Of a stretch of 64,000 nt of DNA, positions 1 through 8,917 are shown one piece after another (positions within the stretch are counted from its first letter, which is position 1; the number at the start of each line of letters is the position of its first letter). The DNA is from Rhizobiales bacterium 65-79. Lineage in GTDB: Bacteria; Pseudomonadota; Alphaproteobacteria; Rhizobiales; Rhizobiaceae. A program made the position numbers and the translations under genes. A model generated the notes under the pieces. The model made no database searches. It saw only the letters and a program-made list of their open reading frames with translations, and was not told where the DNA came from. Where the stretch lies: assembly GCA_001896885.1 (NCBI GenBank), contig MKRJ01000020.1, forward strand, positions 1-64,000. Reading direction: 5' to 3'.

Positions 1-148
1 GGTACGGCCAAGTCCGCCCGACGAAGCGGGCGCCCGCCAGCGGGAAACCCTTACGGGCCGGGTGAATTCGGGCCGAATCCTTCGGCCTTCGGACTTGGCC
101 GTACCACCGGTACGCCCGCGCCGAAGCCCTTAGCCTTGGCCCGAATTC
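1..148. repeat. Nested palindromic intergenic repeat
   Basis: Several inverted repeats are interleaved here. Bases 1-16 (GGTACGGCCAAGTCCG) pair perfectly with 90-105; bases 64-74 (GAATTCGGGCC) pair with 138-148; 15-20/27-32 and 71-77/81-87 are small perfect hairpins inside. The unit is probably cut by the window start. This is the look of a rhizobial intergenic mosaic or REP-like element. No coding sequence is supported before the gene ending at 186. Confidence 0.6.
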
Positions 149-185
149 CCTCCGACAGAACGCTTCCATCTAGCCATGAAAGGCT

Positions 186-3100
186 CTAGCGGAACTCGAA
201 GATCGAGCGGAAGATTCCGGGGGCCACCGCCGACAGCGGATTGACCTGCAGGGTCGGCGACTTTGCGTCGCCGGACAGCCGGTAGGTGATGCCGATCAGC
301 CCGCGGTCGCGGCCGTTGCCGAGGATCTGGCCGACGAGCGGGATGGCGCCGAAGAGACGGTTGACGCCATAGGCCGGCATGAAGGTGCCGGTCATGTCCA
401 TGTTTCCATCGCGATCGTAAAACGTTCCCTGGAATGTCGTGCCGATCTCCGGTCCGCGCAGGATGCCCTTGGCAAGCTGGAGATAGCCGGCGCCCTTCTC
501 GATGCGGGCGAAGCCGCGTTCGAAATGAACGCGCGAGACGTCGATGTCCTGCCGAAGCTCGCCGTTGAGCGAACGGCCATTGCTGTTCACGGTAGGCGCG
601 GAGCCGACGATCGATTTCAGCCGCGGCTCGTTCACGACGACGAAATCCGTGGCATCGATGCGGCCGGTCAGCGGATTGCCCTCGGCGCCGGAGAGATCGA
701 GCTGGATCACCCCACCCTGCATGTGGTCGTAGAGATCGAGGAAGCGCAGGATCGCTCCGGCGTCCGCCGATTGCATCGAAACGGCTCTTCGCCTGCCGTC
801 GTCGCTGTCGGCGATGCTCACGCCGGCTCCCGATCCGGTCGACGCGTTGATGGAAAGATTGCCGATCCGCGAGCCGGCGCCGGCGTAGGATATGGTGACG
901 CCACCGAGCGCCTCGCCGTTGAAGCCGGACACGCTGTCGAGGCTCGCGTCGACCGTCACCTTCACCGGCGCTCCCGCAGGCGTCCTCGCCGAAGCGCTGT
1001 CCGGATCGGAAAGGACGTTCTTGATGATCGAGCGCGCGTCGAAACTGTCGCCCTTGACGGAGACATGGTAGCCGGCGGAGGAGCGCTCGACCTCGACGCT
1101 GAAATCGTCGCTTCCATTCAGCCGGGCGGAAGTAAAGCTCGCCCGGGAGAGCGTATCGCCGGCAAGTTCTATCTTGCCGCGCGCGCCGAAGGATTTTCCG
1201 CTCAGCTTGAAATCGGACAGGGTGGTGGTCTTGTCGCCCGTCTTCAGTTCGAACGACACGGAAGCCGGAATGCCCGCTCCCTTCGTCCAGCCCGCCCAGG
1301 GCAGCGTCAGCTTCGTGGAGGTCAGATCGGCGGTCACCGGCTGGCCGTCCTTGTCGGGCGTATCGAGCACGACGGAAACCGGCCCGGAAAGCATGTCGCT
1401 CAGACCCGGCAGGAGCGCGTCCCGCGCCTTCTCGTCTAGGTCGAGCGTGATTTTGCGTGCCTTCGGCGGCCCGCTGTCGCCGAACGGCTGGGTCATCTCG
1501 ATCCGTGCCGGAATGCCGTTCAGCCGCGCCTTGGCATCGATCACCGCGCGGTCGGGCTCGACGATGATCGTGCCGTCCGCATCCTTCACAATCTGCCCGT
1601 CGAAAGGCTTGGCGACGGCGAGATTGGTGTAGTCGAGCGCGACTTTCCAGGGCAGGCTGTCGGCGGCAACGTTTTTCGACAGGGGGATCTGCGCCGTCAC
1701 ATGGCCGGAGACGTCGCCCGAGAAATCGTCGGGTTTCATGCCGAGCCGCCGCATGGCGTTGATGGGATCGTAGGAGGCGAGTTCGGTGACGGCGTCCGCC
1801 GATCCGGAGACATCGATATCAAGCGCGCCGATCACCGGTTCCAGGTGAACCCGACGCAAGACGAAGGTGCCGTTGCTGGCCGAGACGGTACGCCCGCTCG
1901 GCATGTAGACTGTTCCGGACGAAAGGGAGACATCGACCGAGTTCCCCCTGAAGTCGACGACCCCGTCTCCGTCGCGCACGGGCGGTATGTTGCCGGCGAC
2001 GTCGAACCGCGTTCCGGATACCTCGAAATGTCCCGATATCTCCTGGTCGGAAAGCGGCACGCCATTGCCGAGCCGTCCGGGAGCCACGTGGAACTGGAGG
2101 TTGCTGTTCCTCACTTCGCCGGCAAACAGATTGTTCATGACCCATTTGCGCGCCGAGGGCGCGGCGAGCCACGGCCAGAGCTGCTTGACATGCTGGGTCG
2201 GCATGGAGGGAACGGTGATCGCAAGGAAGATCCCCGGCGCCTCTCCCTGGACAAACGTCATCGAGGCGGTGCCGAGCAGTTCGCCCGGGCCGGTGCGGAT
2301 GCCGATGTCGTTGGCGATCAGCTGCCTCGCCTTGACATCGTAACGCCCGGCGATGCGCGCGAAGAAGGGCAAGGGAGGTTCCGGCGAATCGTCCGGCGCC
2401 GAGACCGAGCCGTCGCTGACGAACTCGTAGCGGTAGGCGGGATTGTCCAGTTGCCGGCCTTCCCCGGAAAGCGGCCCGATCGCCCCGTGGAAATTGAACT
2501 GCGAATGGCCGGACGCGATCCGCAGCCGGCTGAACTCGATCTTGCCTGTTCCGGCTGCCAGCGACGTGTCTATGTCGCCGTCGATGATGGCCTGGCCGTC
2601 CTCGTCGAAATCGAGCAAGGCGTTGGTGAACGACAGCGCCGACGTGATCTTCGACGGCTGGTCGCCGTTCCCTTCGGCGCCGTTGATCGACAATGCGAAC
2701 GCGCCGACGGACCTGAGCGGCAGGCCGTGTTCGGCGGCCGTCTGTACGGCGGCCGGAGCGATCGCCTGCGGTCTTTCGGCCTTGACGTTGAGATTGAGCG
2801 CCGCGATCCGCCCCTTCGTCCCGCGCGTCGCCTTTCCGTCGACCTGGAAATCCATGCCCAGCGCGTGAGCGGTCGCCGAAACGCCGAGTGCTCCGGAAAG
2901 CAGGCGGGCGATGCGCGCATCCTCGACATGGACGCCCTCGGGCATCGGCCCGTTCGGCGTCAGGAAATCGACATTGTGCAGCCGGATCTCGTTCATCGCG
3001 CCCGTACCGACCGTGCCGAAAGCGCGGTGGAAGCCGCCGAAAAGCGCCTTCAGAACCGCATCCGGATCGATCAGGCCCTGTGCATCGCGAAGGTCCGCCG

Positions 3101-3650
3101 CCCAGTCACCCCCGCCGCCGAGGTCCGGCATGAAGCGCGGCCGGATATGTGCGTCCTCGATGGTGACGCTCCCCAGCCGCACATGACCGGTGAGAAGCGG
3201 CAGGAAATGGAACCCGAAACTGACCTTCCCGGCATCGATGACCGGCTTCCCGGCATCATGCGTGGAAAGCTTCACGTCGGAGACCTGCAAGGCGATCAGG
3301 CGGGAGCTGTCGAACGCTATGCTCGTCCTGCCGATCGCCGCGTCCATGTCGACGCCGACGAGCGAAGTCAACGCGTTCTCGGCTGCCCGGCGCAGCTTTG
3401 CATTGCCGAATTGCGAGGCGCCGAAAAGGTTGGCCGACAGGAAGATCAGGACGATCAGGACAGCGACGGCGCCTATGCCGAACCCGAGCCGGCGAAGCAT
3501 CCGGCGCAGCCTGAACTTGCGCCGCAGCCGCGCAAAGCGGCTGCCGTGCGGCGGCAGCCCGGGCGCGCTCTTCGCAACCATCGCATCGAGCCTGTTCGTC
3601 TCGTCGCGGTCGAAGTGTATCTTCTCGTGTTTCGGTACTTTCGAATGCAC
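186..3650 (-). CDS. AsmA/YhdP-like large envelope protein (DUF3971/AsmA C-terminal type)
   Basis: 1154 aa. A basic N-terminal stretch (residues about 25-50, rich in Arg/Lys) precedes one hydrophobic segment (about 53-75). The rest is a long, beta-rich, low-cysteine protein with repeated GxF/DV motifs, ending in a conserved tail around 'GLIGITYRLSG'. This is the architecture of AsmA/TamB/YhdP-type proteins, which are anchored in the inner membrane and span the periplasm; family members help move phospholipids to the outer membrane. Length fits the YhdP group (about 1100-1300 aa). The gene stands alone and is divergent from the peroxiredoxin gene across about 130 bases. The family call is good; the exact role here is inference. 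Confidence 0.8.
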   Translation of the reverse strand: MHSKVPKHEKIHFDRDETNRLDAMVAKSAPGLPPHGSRFARLRRKFRLRRMLRRLGFGIGAVAVLIVLIFLSANLFGASQFGNAKLRRAAENALTSLVGVDMDAAIGRTSIAFDSSRLIALQVSDVKLSTHDAGKPVIDAGKVSFGFHFLPLLTGHVRLGSVTIEDAHIRPRFMPDLGGGGDWAADLRDAQGLIDPDAVLKALFGGFHRAFGTVGTGAMNEIRLHNVDFLTPNGPMPEGVHVEDARIARLLSGALGVSATAHALGMDFQVDGKATRGTKGRIAALNLNVKAERPQAIAPAAVQTAAEHGLPLRSVGAFALSINGAEGNGDQPSKITSALSFTNALLDFDEDGQAIIDGDIDTSLAAGTGKIEFSRLRIASGHSQFNFHGAIGPLSGEGRQLDNPAYRYEFVSDGSVSAPDDSPEPPLPFFARIAGRYDVKARQLIANDIGIRTGPGELLGTASMTFVQGEAPGIFLAITVPSMPTQHVKQLWPWLAAPSARKWVMNNLFAGEVRNSNLQFHVAPGRLGNGVPLSDQEISGHFEVSGTRFDVAGNIPPVRDGDGVVDFRGNSVDVSLSSGTVYMPSGRTVSASNGTFVLRRVHLEPVIGALDIDVSGSADAVTELASYDPINAMRRLGMKPDDFSGDVSGHVTAQIPLSKNVAADSLPWKVALDYTNLAVAKPFDGQIVKDADGTIIVEPDRAVIDAKARLNGIPARIEMTQPFGDSGPPKARKITLDLDEKARDALLPGLSDMLSGPVSVVLDTPDKDGQPVTADLTSTKLTLPWAGWTKGAGIPASVSFELKTGDKTTTLSDFKLSGKSFGARGKIELAGDTLSRASFTSARLNGSDDFSVEVERSSAGYHVSVKGDSFDARSIIKNVLSDPDSASARTPAGAPVKVTVDASLDSVSGFNGEALGGVTISYAGAGSRIGNLSINASTGSGAGVSIADSDDGRRRAVSMQSADAGAILRFLDLYDHMQGGVIQLDLSGAEGNPLTGRIDATDFVVVNEPRLKSIVGSAPTVNSNGRSLNGELRQDIDVSRVHFERGFARIEKGAGYLQLAKGILRGPEIGTTFQGTFYDRDGNMDMTGTFMPAYGVNRLFGAIPLVGQILGNGRDRGLIGITYRLSGDAKSPTLQVNPLSAVAPGIFRSIFEFR

Positions 3651-3784
3651 CCGCGTTTCCGTCGTACCTTCCGATCCCTAAGCAATGCCCGATAGACGAA
3701 TCCCCAAACGGTATTATATGCACCGCAGGACTGTCGTAATCTTTAACCCGCTGGATCGTGGTAATCTTCAAGAAGGGCATGGAT

Positions 3785-4270
3785 ATGGCTGAAATCGGGG
3801 TCGGAGATGTCGCACCCGCGTTCGAATTGCCGCAGGCCGGCGGCGGAACGCTGAGCCTCGCTTCGCTCAAGGGCAAGCCGGTCGTGCTCTACTTCTATCC
3901 GAAAGACGACACCAGCGGCTGCACCGCCGAGGCCATCGCCTTCTCGGGCCTGAAGCCGCAATTCGCGAAGGCCGACGCGACGGTTGTCGGCATGTCGCCC
4001 GACAGCGTCAAGAGCCACGACAAGTTCAGGTCGAAGCACGCGCTTGCGGTCGAACTCGTCTCGGACGCGGACAAGAAGGTCCTGGAGGCCTATGGGGTGT
4101 GGACCGAGAAGAGCATGTACGGACGCAAATATATGGGCGTCGAACGCACGACCTTCCTGATCGGCCCCGGCGGCAAGGTCGCGAGGGTCTGGCGCAAGGT
4201 GAAGGTGCCAGGCCACGCCGAAGAGGTGCTGGAGGCGGTCAAGGGGCTGCAGACGTCTTCACAGCATTGA
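3785..4270 (+). CDS. bcp: Thioredoxin-dependent thiol peroxidase, Bcp/PrxQ family
   Basis: 161 aa from the ATG at 3785, preferred because GAAGGG at 3772-3777 lies at RBS distance; a GTG at 3758 and an ATG at 3779 are in frame. The peroxiredoxin motif PKDDTSGCT gives the peroxidatic Cys46 with its Pro and Thr. The usual PrxQ resolving cysteine five residues later is absent and Cys46 is the only cysteine, so this is a one-Cys form that would need an external thiol to be recycled. It should reduce hydroperoxides in the cytoplasm. A hairpin with a T-rich tail follows the stop codon. Confidence 0.9.
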   Translation: MAEIGVGDVAPAFELPQAGGGTLSLASLKGKPVVLYFYPKDDTSGCTAEAIAFSGLKPQFAKADATVVGMSPDSVKSHDKFRSKHALAVELVSDADKKVLEAYGVWTEKSMYGRKYMGVERTTFLIGPGGKVARVWRKVKVPGHAEEVLEAVKGLQTSSQH

Positions 4271-4295
4271 AAATTCGGCGCTATGGTTGTCGACC

Positions 4296-4329
4296 CTCAC
4301 CGCAAGGCGGTGAGAGGACCGTTTTCGTT
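4296..4329 (+). terminator. Probable intrinsic terminator after bcp
   Basis: A perfect 8-bp stem CTCACCGC/GCGGTGAG with an AAG loop (4296-4314) is followed a few bases later by GTTTTCGTTT. The T tract is separated from the stem by about six bases, so it may be weak. Confidence 0.5.
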
Positions 4330-4371
4330 TAGTCAATCCTGCTGCACTCGCGCGCAGCCGCATGGGCGGCG

Positions 4372-5103
4372 TCAGCCCAGCGTCTCGGAGAAGAACTCCG
4401 TCAGCCGCTTCCAGTGCCGCTCGGCGCCTGTCTCGTCATAGACGCCGTGGTCCGGCACGCACCAGCCGTGCCGCATCCCGACATAATTCTCGATGATATG
4501 ATCGACTTCCGCGCTCCGCAGCGCGCCGGCAAGCCGCGCCGACTGCTCGGGCGGAAAGCTGTTGTCGACGCCGGCGCAGCCGACATAGACCTTCGCCTTG
4601 ATCGACGCGGCCCTGTTGGCGGGACTGTCCGGCGCGTCCGAAGCGAGATTGCCGCCGTGGAAGCTCGCCGCGGCGAGGATGCGGCCCGGAAAAGCACCGG
4701 CGGCGTTGAGGGCCCGAGCCCCTCCCAGGCAGTAGCCGACGGCCCCGACGGGTCCCGTGGCGCCATTGTCCGAGAGAGCATCGAGGAAAGCCTCGCTGTC
4801 GTGAATCGTCATCTCCTGCGTCGTCTCGGCGATCATCTTCCTGATCCGGCTGCCGGTTTCCTCGGTCGCGAATGCCGTCTTCGCATCGAAGGGACCATAG
4901 GCGCCGAAGCGGTAGAAGAGGTCCGGCACCAGCACCGCGTAGCCATGGCCGGCGAGGCGCTCCGCCATTTGATAGAGCGCGGCGCGGGGGCCGAATGCGT
5001 CCATATAGAGGATCACGCCTGCCCTGCTGCCGCCGGATGAGGGCGACGGCACGAATGCCGCCTTCGCCGTGCCGTCCCTGGTTTTGATTTCGATGTCGCG
5101 CAT
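4372..5103 (-). CDS. Dienelactone hydrolase family protein
   Basis: 243 aa from the ATG at 5103; an upstream in-frame TTG at 5127 would add eight residues. It is an alpha/beta hydrolase with the nucleophile elbow GYCLGG, where cysteine replaces serine as in dienelactone hydrolases, and a C-terminal catalytic-type His in 'RHGWCVPDHG'. The mid-sequence 'LVPDLFYR' is also typical. Family members hydrolyse dienelactone or other small esters and lactones in the cytoplasm. No chlorocatechol genes are nearby, so the natural substrate is unknown. Divergent from the secreted repeat protein gene at 5273. Confidence 0.85.
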   Translation of the reverse strand: MRDIEIKTRDGTAKAAFVPSPSSGGSRAGVILYMDAFGPRAALYQMAERLAGHGYAVLVPDLFYRFGAYGPFDAKTAFATEETGSRIRKMIAETTQEMTIHDSEAFLDALSDNGATGPVGAVGYCLGGARALNAAGAFPGRILAAASFHGGNLASDAPDSPANRAASIKAKVYVGCAGVDNSFPPEQSARLAGALRSAEVDHIIENYVGMRHGWCVPDHGVYDETGAERHWKRLTEFFSETLG

Positions 5104-5272
5104 TGCCGTTACCCGCTTTTCATTCAACGTTCATTGAACTTCGCGCGGACCCTTCCGGCGTGCAAGATGTCAAAAGGCAGGAAAGCCCCTGGACCGTGGA
5201 ATTTTTATGCATGGGCCATCGTTCATCTCCCGTCGCGCCCATCACGCGGCGCGCCCAACAGGGAGCACGTCA

Positions 5273-5632
5273 ATGAAGAGGCTGGGATTGGGGATCATCG
5301 TCCTCGCAATGAGCGCGGGCACCGCACTGGCGGCCGAACCGGCGAAGATGGCCGGCGGCATGTGGACCGACGCGAAAGGGATGACGCTCTACACGTTCGA
5401 CAAGGACGAAGCGGGCAAATCCAGTTGCTACGACAAATGCGCCGCGAACTGGCCGCCGCTCAAGGCCGATGCCGGCGCCGCCGCCGAAGGCGACTGGACC
5501 ATCGTCGGGCGCAAGGACGGCTCGAAGATGTGGGCCTACAAGGGAAAGCCGCTCTACACTTTCGTCGGCGACAAGAAGGCTGGAGACATGAACGGCGACG
5601 GCAAGGCGGGCGTCTGGCACGTAGCCAAGTAG
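5273..5632 (+). CDS. Secreted repeat protein of COG4315 type
   Basis: 119 aa. The start at 5273 follows GGGAG at 5260-5264 and opens a signal peptide (MKRLG, hydrophobic core, cleavage after ALA-A at about residue 20). The mature part has two short related units, 'GMTLYTFDKD' and 'GKPLYTFVGD', plus a CYDKC pair, as in the 'secreted repeat of unknown function' lipoprotein-like family. A periplasmic location is expected. Function is not known for the family; the paired cysteines and LYTF repeats are its hallmark. Confidence 0.85.
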   Translation: MKRLGLGIIVLAMSAGTALAAEPAKMAGGMWTDAKGMTLYTFDKDEAGKSSCYDKCAANWPPLKADAGAAAEGDWTIVGRKDGSKMWAYKGKPLYTFVGDKKAGDMNGDGKAGVWHVAK

Positions 5633-5646
5633 CGTACCGGCCCGGT

Positions 5647-6360
5647 TCAGCGGACGAACTTGGCCATGTGGAACGCCTGCACCTCGGCCGGGTAGCAGTA
5701 TCTCGTACCGATCGGGCAGGCGTTCCTGGCCAGACAGCCTCCCGCGAGGCAGACGCCGCCCTGCGACGAGCGCAGATGCTCCATACAAGCCTCGAAGGCG
5801 AAGCCGCCGGTCGTGAAAGCGCCGACCGGGCAGGTCGAGAGACATGGCTTTGAAGCGCAGTTGTCGCAGGGGTGGATGCCTGCGTTGCGCGGCTCGATCC
5901 CGATCGGCCGGTCGAACAGAAGCGCGCCGCGATAGGCGTGCCACAATCCGTATTCCGGATGCATCAATATGCCGAGCGGCGACGGCTTCAGGCCCTCCGC
6001 CCGCATCGCCCATTGCTGGAACGGCAGGAAGGGCCGGTCCGACGGCGACACTGCCTTCGCACCGAACTTCCGCGCGACTGCGCCGATCACTTCGGCGGAC
6101 CATGTATCGAGCGGGTTCGCGAGGTTGGCTGGCTGCCTCTCCCGCCATTTCCGGAAATGCGGCCACGGCGCCGCGCCGCCCTGCCCGATGAGCAGCACCG
6201 CTCTTGCCGGTTTGCCGGAAGGTCCGGCCGGCGCGTCGTCATCGGCAGCGAAATCGAAGCCGCCGCGCGGGATCAGGCCGTGAGGCGAAAGGGCGGCGGA
6301 GACGCTTGCTACTTCCGTTGCGTCGCCGGTCGTTCCTTTAGAACCTGCCAAAGCGCCCAA
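5647..6360 (-). CDS. Ferredoxin-like 4Fe-4S protein (QueG-related C-terminal fold)
   Basis: 237 aa, with a TTG as the furthest in-frame start, so the true N-terminus is uncertain. An iron-sulfur motif CDNCASKPCLSTCP lies around residues 160-175, and more cysteines follow (CMEHL, CLAGGCLARNACP), enough for a second cluster. The N-terminal half (GLIPRGGF, AVLLIGQGG, PHF..W) resembles the small ferredoxin proteins related to epoxyqueuosine reductase QueG, but it is much shorter and lacks the full cobalamin domain. An electron-transfer role is likely; the partner is unknown. Ends 15 bases from the convergent secreted repeat gene. Confidence 0.75.
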   Translation of the reverse strand: MGALAGSKGTTGDATEVASVSAALSPHGLIPRGGFDFAADDDAPAGPSGKPARAVLLIGQGGAAPWPHFRKWRERQPANLANPLDTWSAEVIGAVARKFGAKAVSPSDRPFLPFQQWAMRAEGLKPSPLGILMHPEYGLWHAYRGALLFDRPIGIEPRNAGIHPCDNCASKPCLSTCPVGAFTTGGFAFEACMEHLRSSQGGVCLAGGCLARNACPIGTRYCYPAEVQAFHMAKFVR

Positions 6361-6366
6361 CGATCG

Positions 6367-6648
6367 TCACGCTGCGTCCGCGATCTGTAACCGCACGGTC
6401 AAGCCCGCCGCACCGGCGAGGTTGATCAGCGCATCCAGACTGAAGTTCGTGATGCGGCCACGCAACAGGTCATTGAGGCGAGGCTGCGTAACACCGAGCC
6501 TGCGCGCCGCCTCGGCCTGCGTAACGTTCCAGCCACGCACCTGCTGCTCGATTGCGATCAGCAGGCTGGATCGCATGGACATGTTCATCGCCTCTGATGG
6601 AGTATCCTCCAGCGCATCCCATACGTTCTCGAAACTTTGCCGATCCAT
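6367..6648 (-). CDS. XRE-family antitoxin of a type II toxin-antitoxin pair
   Basis: 93 aa. The helix-turn-helix 'WNVTQAEAARRLGVTQPRLNDLLRG' occupies roughly residues 39-63, followed by the 'NFSLDALINLAGAAG' segment typical of the COG5606 XRE antitoxins. It lies nine bases after the Gp49-like toxin gene in the toxin-first order known for HigBA and RelE/Gp49-type systems. It should bind and neutralise the toxin and repress the shared promoter, for which a palindrome is visible at 6978-6999. Confidence 0.88.
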   Translation of the reverse strand: MDRQSFENVWDALEDTPSEAMNMSMRSSLLIAIEQQVRGWNVTQAEAARRLGVTQPRLNDLLRGRITNFSLDALINLAGAAGLTVRLQIADAA

Positions 6649-6657
6649 GAAGGCCTC

Positions 6658-6969
6658 TCAGATCTGCCTCAGGCGCGAAATCGCTATATCCAGATCCCGC
6701 TTTGCCGTTTGCTGCGTCTTCTTCTGGAACGCGTGCAGGACAAAGAGCGCGTCGCCCCTGTTCGCTACATAAAGAATTCGAAACGCGCCCGCCTCATCCC
6801 TGATGCGGATTTCACGCACGCCGACCCCGACTGCGCTGATGGATTTCCAGTCACTCGGATCAAGCCCGAGTTGAACCTTGTGCAACTGGACACCGGCTTC
6901 CTTCCGCGCTGCTTCCGGAAATCGCCGAATTTCGGCAAGCGAATCTCCGAGGAATTCCACACGCTTCAT
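6658..6969 (-). CDS. Gp49-like/RelE-superfamily toxin
   Basis: 103 aa, matching the phage-derived Gp49-like (DUF891) toxins in length and in signature segments: 'VEFLGDSLAEIRRFP' at the N-terminus, 'VGVREIRIRDEAGAFRILYV' and 'LFVLHAFQKKTQQT' near the C-terminus. The family cleaves mRNA at the ribosome. It is first in a two-gene operon with the XRE antitoxin. The ATG lies only eight bases after a consensus -10 box, so its mRNA may be leaderless. Confidence 0.88.
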   Translation of the reverse strand: MKRVEFLGDSLAEIRRFPEAARKEAGVQLHKVQLGLDPSDWKSISAVGVGVREIRIRDEAGAFRILYVANRGDALFVLHAFQKKTQQTAKRDLDIAISRLRQI

Positions 6970-6977
6970 CGGCGTCT

Positions 6978-7006
6978 ATTATATCAGTACTTGTATAATC
7001 AGACAA
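6978..7006 (-). promoter_or_regulatory. Promoter and candidate operator of the toxin-antitoxin operon
   Basis: Read on the minus strand: -35 TTGTCT (7006-7001), a 17-base spacer, and a perfect -10 TATAAT (6983-6978), then eight bases to the toxin ATG. A 22-bp dyad ATTATA-CA-AGTACT-GA-TATAAT (6978-6999) covers spacer and -10, a good place for antitoxin repression. Confidence 0.65.
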
Positions 7007-7110
7007 GCCGGCTGGCAAAACGTTCCTCACTCCGGCTCGCGGAAGGCGCTGCGCCAGACTTCCTTGTGGATGATGTCGGCCACTTTAGCCCGGCCTGAAA
7101 CGGGCTCCTT

Positions 7111-8688
7111 TCACGTGAAGGCGTCGGGCATGGACTCCTTCTTCCTGGCGACGAAGTCCTTCAGCCCCTCCTCGATACCCGGATCGAGGAACGGCGCCTC
7201 GTAGCTCTCCAGCCAGCGGCGGCAGAGTTCGTTGGCGCGCTGGTCCGCGCGCTTCTCGCCCTCCGCCAGCCACTGCTCGTAGGAATTGTTGTCGGCGATG
7301 GTCGAGCGGTAGAAGGCCGTCTGGAAATTCGCCTGGGTGTGCGAACAGCCGAGATAGTGGCTGCCCGGACCAACCTCGCGAATAGCGTCCATCGCCTGGC
7401 CGTTCTCCGAAAGGTCGACGCCTTCGGCGAATTTCTGCTGCATGCCGAGCTGGTCGGCATCCATGATGAATTTCTCGTAGCCGGAGACGAGCCCGCCCTC
7501 CAGCCAGCCGGCGGCGTGGAGCACGAAATTGGCACCGCACAGCAATGTCGAATTCAGCGTATTGGCGCTCTCGTAGGCGGCCTGCGCGTCGGCCACCTTG
7601 GATCCGCAGAGCGAGCCGCCGGTGCGGAAGGGCAGCTTCAGCCGCCGGGCGAGCTGCGCGGCGCCGTAGGAGACCAACGACGGCTCCGGCGTTCCGAAGG
7701 TCGGGGCGCCGGACTGCATGGAGATCGACGAGGCGAAGGTGCCGAAAAGCACCGGCGCGCCCGGCCGGATCAACTGCGTGAAGGAGGCGCCCGCCAGCAC
7801 CTCCGCGAGGATCTGCGTCAGTGTGCCGGCCACCGTCACCGGGCTCATGGCGCCGGCGAGGATGAAGGGCGTGATGATCGTCGCCTGGTTGTTGCGGGCA
7901 TAGACCTTGGCAGCGCCGAGCATGGTCTCGTCGAACACCATCGGCGAGTTGGCGTTGATCAGGTTGATGATGACCGTATTCTCGTCGACGAACTTTTCGC
8001 CGAAGAGGATCCTCGCCATCGCCACCGTGTCCTCGGCGCGCTCCGGCGCCGTGACCGAGCCCATGAACGGCTTGTCGGAATAGCGCATGTGCGAAAACAC
8101 CATGTCGAGATGGCGCTTGTTGACCGGGATATCGACCGGCTCGCAGACCGTGCCGCCCGAATGGTGCATCGACGGCGCGAGGTAGGAAAGCTTCACGAAA
8201 TTGCGGAAATCCTCGATGGTCGCATAGCGGCGGTTGCCCTCGAGATCGCGCACGAAGGGCGGGCCATAGACGGGCGCAAAGACGGTCGCCTTGCCGCCGA
8301 TCTGGACCGAGCGCTCAGGATTGCGGGCGTGCTGCGTGAAGACTTCCGGCGCGGTCTTGAGCAGGGAGCGGCAGAGCCCCTTCGGGAAATGCACGCGCTC
8401 GCCCTTCACGTCGGCTCCGGCTTCCTTCCAGAGTTGGAGCGCCTCGGCGTCGTCGCGGAAGATGATGCCGACTTCCTCGAGAACGGTGTCGGCGTTCTTC
8501 TCGATCAGGGCAAGGCCTTCCTCGTCAAGGACCTCATAGAGCCTGATCTTGCGGTTGATGTAAGGCTGCTGGACACCGGGACCGCCGCCCGAGCGGGCGG
8601 CGCGTCTGGCGGCCGCTCCGCCGCCGCGATCAGCGCGCCCGCGCCGTCCACCGGCTGCCCCGTGTTCGCTTGTCAGGTTCTCTTCCAT
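7111..8688 (-). CDS. MttB-superfamily (trimethylamine methyltransferase-like) corrinoid methyltransferase, non-pyrrolysine
   Basis: 525 aa from the ATG at 8688; the reading frame stays open further upstream, but that part runs antisense to the corrinoid protein gene. A Gly/Arg/Ala-rich tail of about 40 residues precedes the conserved body (from 'YINRKIRLYEVLDEEGLALI'). Characteristic MttB segments are present ('MHHSGGTVCEP', 'GSHYLGCSHTQANF'). The frame has no internal TAG, so there is no pyrrolysine; such members (for example MtgB) demethylate quaternary amines such as glycine betaine onto a corrinoid protein. The divergent neighbour at 8971 encodes that corrinoid protein. The actual methyl donor cannot be told from sequence. 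Confidence 0.88.
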   Translation of the reverse strand: MEENLTSEHGAAGGRRGRADRGGGAAARRAARSGGGPGVQQPYINRKIRLYEVLDEEGLALIEKNADTVLEEVGIIFRDDAEALQLWKEAGADVKGERVHFPKGLCRSLLKTAPEVFTQHARNPERSVQIGGKATVFAPVYGPPFVRDLEGNRRYATIEDFRNFVKLSYLAPSMHHSGGTVCEPVDIPVNKRHLDMVFSHMRYSDKPFMGSVTAPERAEDTVAMARILFGEKFVDENTVIINLINANSPMVFDETMLGAAKVYARNNQATIITPFILAGAMSPVTVAGTLTQILAEVLAGASFTQLIRPGAPVLFGTFASSISMQSGAPTFGTPEPSLVSYGAAQLARRLKLPFRTGGSLCGSKVADAQAAYESANTLNSTLLCGANFVLHAAGWLEGGLVSGYEKFIMDADQLGMQQKFAEGVDLSENGQAMDAIREVGPGSHYLGCSHTQANFQTAFYRSTIADNNSYEQWLAEGEKRADQRANELCRRWLESYEAPFLDPGIEEGLKDFVARKKESMPDAFT

Positions 8689-8917
8689 GAACCCATTCCT
8701 CGATCGAATGTTGAATAATCGCGCGGGCTCGGCGATCGCCGGCCGCTTCTGCGGGGATCGTAGCGATGCACCTAACCCGAAACGTTCAGCGAGCGCCAGC
8801 GCATGTCGCAAAAGCGGCAAAGCACGGCGGCCGGAAAACTGCTTGAATTTCAGTCGCTTTATTTTTGCACCACGTCGCAAATCGGCTATATGCCAAAGGT
8901 CAGAGAAGAATATGTAT

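Noticed and set aside
7111-8688. Pyrrolysine-containing trimethylamine methyltransferase
   Set aside because: The frame contains no in-frame TAG and runs through the region where MttB carries pyrrolysine, so it belongs to the non-Pyl branch.
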